NCBI GenBank assembly: GCA_036985855.1
Contig: BTQL01000005.1
Coordinates: 16,078 to 80,077, forward strand
Direction of reading: 5' to 3'
DNA: 64,000 bases
DNA from: B3-G11 sp036985855
GTDB lineage: Bacteria; Actinomycetota; Acidimicrobiia; Spongiisociales; UBA5794
Under the pieces are notes generated by a model that searched no databases, was not told the origin of the DNA, and saw nothing but the letters and a program-made list of their open reading frames with translations. Shown here in pieces: positions 62,934-64,000 of this stretch. Within the stretch, counting starts at the first letter, position 1. Each line of letters begins with the position of its first letter. The position numbers were made by a program, and so were the translations under genes.

Positions 62934-63528
62934 CGTCCTCTACTTCGATTGTCCGAACCATGCCCCTGGTTGCCTTCCCCGATGCCTCGAGTAGGGTGCG
63001 CCGGTTCGTCAGATTTCCGTGGCCAGACTCAGTTCCTTCCCACAGGACCTCACGGGCCACGAGGTTGAGGTGCGCCACCCCACTGGGGAGCTTCCCTGTG
63101 ACGGGGCGAAGCACAAGAGGGGTGCGTTTCGTCCTCGCCTTTGCAGCGATCTTGTACAGCGCTTGGTCCTTCAACCCGGCAGGCACCTCGGCATACACAC
63201 CCCGGACACCGTCAAGCAGGGTCGCAACGATCCTCCCCCACGACACGATGTCGTTGCTGCGCACGACTACGAGCTGTTCGGGTTCGATACCCATCTCCCA
63301 CGCAGCCATCGGACTCGCCCACCCACGCACATCGAGATACACGAGCGGGCCTCGTACGGCGTAGGGAGCGAGCAACGACAGCCCGATACGGGTGAGCCCG
63401 GATCCTGGGATGCCAGACAACCCTGCGATCTGGCCCGGAGCAAGCACCAACAGGTCCTTGTTCTGCTCGAAGTCACGTCGCAGAAGGACCGACGAATCGA
63501 CCGAATGTTGCAGGGTGGCGACCACCAC
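62851..63528 (-). CDS. imuA': ImuA', RecA-like accessory protein of the mutasome
   Basis: 225 residues, RecA-fold but with the P-loop lysine replaced (GIPGSGLTR near residue 39), so it probably does not hydrolyse ATP. YLDVRGWASP and VVVRSNDIVSWGRIVATLL are recognisable ImuA' segments. It bridges RecA and ImuB. GTG 63528 follows AAAGGACACCA, a good ribosome-binding site. A LexA box lies 58 bases upstream. Confidence 0.88.
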   Translation of the reverse strand: MVVATLQHSVDSSVLLRRDFEQNKDLLVLAPGQIAGLSGIPGSGLTRIGLSLLAPYAVRGPLVYLDVRGWASPMAAWEMGIEPEQLVVVRSNDIVSWGRIVATLLDGVRGVYAEVPAGLKDQALYKIAAKARTKRTPLVLRPVTGKLPSGVAHLNLVAREVLWEGTESGHGNLTNRRTLLEASGKATRGMVRTIEVEDDGTNDLRVVSHMGAEATRPIEGRIWAG

Positions 63529-63578
63529 TGGTGTCCTTTCATGTCCTCACACCAGCGTGCGCCCTCCGCTGGAAGGTC

Positions 63579-63601
63579 AGGATAGTCGAACATACGTTCG
63601 A
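63579..63601 (-). promoter_or_regulatory. LexA (SOS) box and -10 of imuA'-imuB
   Basis: TCGAACATACGTTCGA at 63586-63601 (one mismatch from perfect symmetry), followed on the minus strand after one base by TATCCT (63584-63579), a likely -10. The arrangement is the same as at dnaE2. The transcript would have a leader of about 45 bases before GTG 63528. Confidence 0.93.
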
Positions 63602-63712
63602 CTGCAAGGAGACGGAGACCCGAATCCCGGATCCGATATCCGGAATTCGGTACCCGGTGTCCGTCGTGTACCCTGAGTACCAGCGCTCTCCGCTAGCAAA
63701 GGAGCACCAAAC

Positions 63713-63916
63713 GTGTCAGTAGCGAAGGTGATCGAGGTCACATCTACTTCCCCCGGGTCCTTCGAGGACGCCATCCGCAAGGGCATTTCCAAGGCCCAAC
63801 AAAGCGTCGATGGCATTCGAGGGGCCTGGATCTCGGAGCACAAGGTCGAGCTCGCAGAAGACGGAACGATCAAGCACTTCCGTGTCGACATGAAGTTGAC
63901 GTTCGTCCTCGAATAA
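63713..63916 (+). CDS. Dodecin-family flavin-binding protein
   Basis: 67 residues, the full dodecin length: KVIEVTSTSPGSFEDAIRKGI at the start with the first beta strand and helix, and GAWISEHKVEL with the flavin-stacking Trp near residue 39. Dodecins form hollow 12-mers storing FMN/FAD. GTG start with AAAGGAG 8 bases before. Divergent from imuA', so the SOS box lies between them. Confidence 0.93.
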   Translation: MSVAKVIEVTSTSPGSFEDAIRKGISKAQQSVDGIRGAWISEHKVELAEDGTIKHFRVDMKLTFVLE

Positions 63917-63940
63917 CGAGCCACGAAGTTGGAACGCGAT

Positions 63941-63966
63941 GAGGCCCCGGATCGCTCCGGGGCCTC
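63941..63966 (+). terminator. Strong hairpin after dodecin gene
   Basis: GAGGCCCCGGA and TCCGGGGCCTC, perfect 11-base arms around a TCGC tetraloop, 24 bases after the dodecin stop. No T-run follows (ATGTGT), as is common in GC-rich actinomycetes. Confidence 0.75.
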
Positions 63967-64000
63967 ATGTGTCCGACACCGTTCTGGCGTCCGTGAGGGC

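Noticed and set aside
63605..63665. Cluster of CCGGA/GATATC-like palindromes between imuA' and dodecin
   Set aside because: Short restriction-site-like palindromes without consistent spacing; no clear hairpin or operator beyond the LexA box.
1..64000. CRISPR arrays, tRNA/rRNA genes, insertion sequences, prophage
   Set aside because: No spaced repeats, cloverleaf-like genes, transposase or phage proteins were seen by reading; a tRNAscan or ISfinder run would settle this.

Overview
The window is a dense stretch of chromosome from a GC-rich actinomycete-type bacterium (Actinomycetota; a deep branch such as Acidimicrobiia would fit, but this is inference). The signs are a TIGR03084 (mycothiol-type DinB) protein, an Lhr helicase, the DnaE2/ImuA'/ImuB mutasome with Gram-positive-type LexA boxes, a Tad pilus locus without a secretin, and many genes whose TAnnnT -10 box lies only 6-8 bases before the start codon, suggesting leaderless mRNAs. 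I see no rRNA, tRNA, CRISPR array, prophage, transposase or plasmid function. No gap longer than 300 bases lacks a gene.

Layout. 1-1488: 3' part of an acyl-CoA synthetase. 1557-9404: core block with ftsK, rnj, dapA, a YbbN-type thioredoxin on the other strand, dapB and an M16 peptidase, then arfB (9508-9912). 9987-13204: a VWA protein with an HEVIH motif plus a MoxR-like AAA protein with altered Walker motifs. 13217-22357: YajQ, LOG protein, TIGR03084 protein, BtpA, Lhr, a coiled-coil protein and a universal stress protein. 22404-25631: ABC exporter and two lipoproteins. 25703-32273: lipoate-ligase-like protein, an AroQ/alpha-beta-hydrolase fusion, two aminotransferases (one SerC), YhhN, a SixA-like phosphatase and threonine aldolase. 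32309-38829: a small membrane protein, DnaE2, a small protein, an ACT protein and Dxs. 38974-39391: remains of a luciferase-like monooxygenase. 40469-46280: Tad pilus operon including a 51-residue Flp pilin. 46436-52020: crotonase, YchF, a small membrane protein, SGNH hydrolase, uridine kinase, and a DUF4097/RHH-like/41-residue-protein operon. 52128-56528: TPP riboswitch followed by thiamine pyrophosphokinase and a ThiBPQ transporter. 56511-61380: cysteine hydrolase, a 5-formyl-THF cyclo-ligase/YbaK fusion, a membrane-anchored protein, YcaQ and PlsC. 61446-63916: ImuB, ImuA' and dodecin.

How genes work together. DnaE2 and ImuA'-ImuB lie about 25 kb apart but carry near-identical 16-base LexA palindromes placed one base upstream of the -10 box, so they should be co-induced as the SOS mutasome. 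The thiamine genes form one riboswitch-controlled salvage operon in which the aptamer's closing helix appears to include the ribosome-binding region of the first gene. The Tad genes are translationally coupled through 4-base overlaps. The most unusual items are two gene fusions (AroQ-hydrolase, 5-FCL-YbaK), the HEXXH-VWA/degenerate-AAA pair, and the small-protein/RHH-like/DUF4097 operon whose promoter holds ATGAC repeats phased at 11 bases.
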